A DNA stretch of 6,390 nt, taken from NCBI GenBank assembly GCA_016744555.1, contig JADGED010000139.1, positions 1-6,390 on the forward strand, given 5' to 3'. Shown here piece after piece: positions 6,003 to 6,390 of the stretch. A model generated the notes under the pieces. It was not told the origin of the DNA. It did no database searches and was given only the letters and a program-made list of their open reading frames with translations. The translations under genes were made by a program, and so were the position numbers. Position 1 is the stretch's first letter; each line of letters begins with the position of its first letter. This stretch comes from Desulfuromonadaceae bacterium (GTDB taxonomy: Bacteria; Desulfobacterota; Desulfuromonadia; Desulfuromonadales; Geopsychrobacteraceae).

Positions 6003-6390
6003 TTATGGTAATAGCGCTACCTCATCGATATAGACAGTACGAGACCTATCTAGTTTCCCGACAAACAGCCCCATTCCAGCTACATGTGACAAATCTAGCA
6101 AGCGGCCCTTAGGTGCTTCGCAAACCTTGTCCAAATGGACATACAGTCGGTTCCAGCCATGCACAAGATCAAAACTTGTATTAAACCGATCGCTATAGGC
6201 ATTTAGATTCTTACGGTGGTGTTTATCGTGGATTCGAAAATGTAGCAGTAATGGTTCTGGGTCAGGATTATAAACCTGCAGACTGACAGCACTAAAACTA
6301 TTCCAGTTTCGGGGAAAATCTTTTAAACCAATACCCGAGTAACGCTGAGTCGTCAATTCTACCCGCAATGATGACTTCCCACTATAGTAA
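6003..6390 (-). CDS. 3' end of a gene with a C-terminal carbohydrate-binding-like beta domain (possibly VanZ family)
   Basis: Only the last 128 codons are in the window; the frame stays open to the right edge (YYSGKSSLRVELTT and onward), so the TTG at 6368 is not taken as a start. The visible part alternates hydrophobic and polar residues, as in a beta-sandwich: SLRVELTTQRYSGIGL, WNSFSAVSLQVYNPDPEPLLLHFRIHD, FNTSFDLVHGWNRLYVHLDKV, ISLAND-like loops, then AGMGLFVGKLDRSRTVYIDEVALLP. The order 'ligand-facing strand, NP-P-PL, RIHD, LxxGWN, YIDEV' resembles carbohydrate-binding-type domains. From memory such a domain follows VanZ-like membrane segments in Desulfuromonadales, often near serA; no membrane part is visible here to test this. 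It ends 88 bases before the serA ATG on the same strand. Confidence 0.7.
   Translation of the reverse strand, partial: YYSGKSSLRVELTTQRYSGIGLKDFPRNWNSFSAVSLQVYNPDPEPLLLHFRIHDKHHRKNLNAYSDRFNTSFDLVHGWNRLYVHLDKVCEAPKGRLLDLSHVAGMGLFVGKLDRSRTVYIDEVALLP

Overview
The window looks like a chromosomal segment of a deltaproteobacterium in the Desulfuromonadales/Geobacter lineage (Desulfobacterota/Desulfuromonadota). This rests on three things recalled rather than searched: a Myxococcus/Geobacter-type MglB-MglA pair, a futalosine (Mqn) menaquinone pathway, and a 529-residue long-form SerA whose wording closely resembles Geobacter SerA. DNA is moderately AT-rich and coding density is high. No transposase, CRISPR array or phage gene is visible.

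Left edge (1-324). The first ~120 bases are C/A-rich and may hold the tail of a gene entering from outside. A strong hairpin terminator (about 173-218) follows. On the minus strand, just before that terminator, is the 5' part of a tRNA gene (acceptor side, full D-arm, start of the anticodon stem; 221-255), headed by a near-consensus sigma70 promoter (276-304). The anticodon, T-arm and 3' end are missing, so this is a promoter-equipped, terminator-equipped tRNA remnant and the most unusual structure here.

Minus-strand mglB-mglA operon (1424-325). MglB (roadblock, GTPase-activating) and MglA (small Ras-like GTPase) are 14 bases apart, read from an extended -10 promoter at 1460-1488. In Myxococcus this pair sets cell polarity and directs motility machinery.

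Plus-strand operon (1642-4306). A 361-residue protein I cannot name starts at TTG and is followed after 1 base by mqnB (futalosine hydrolase) and after 6 more by mqnD (1,4-dihydroxy-6-naphthoate synthase). The three are almost certainly co-transcribed. MqnB and MqnD are non-consecutive steps of menaquinone synthesis; mqnA, mqnE and mqnC must be elsewhere.

Minus-strand right end (6390-4325). serA (phosphoglycerate dehydrogenase, first step of serine synthesis) converges on mqnD with an 18-base gap and has a good promoter in the 88 bases upstream. Before it is the 3' end of a gene running off the window, whose last ~128 residues look like a beta-sandwich, carbohydrate-binding-like domain.
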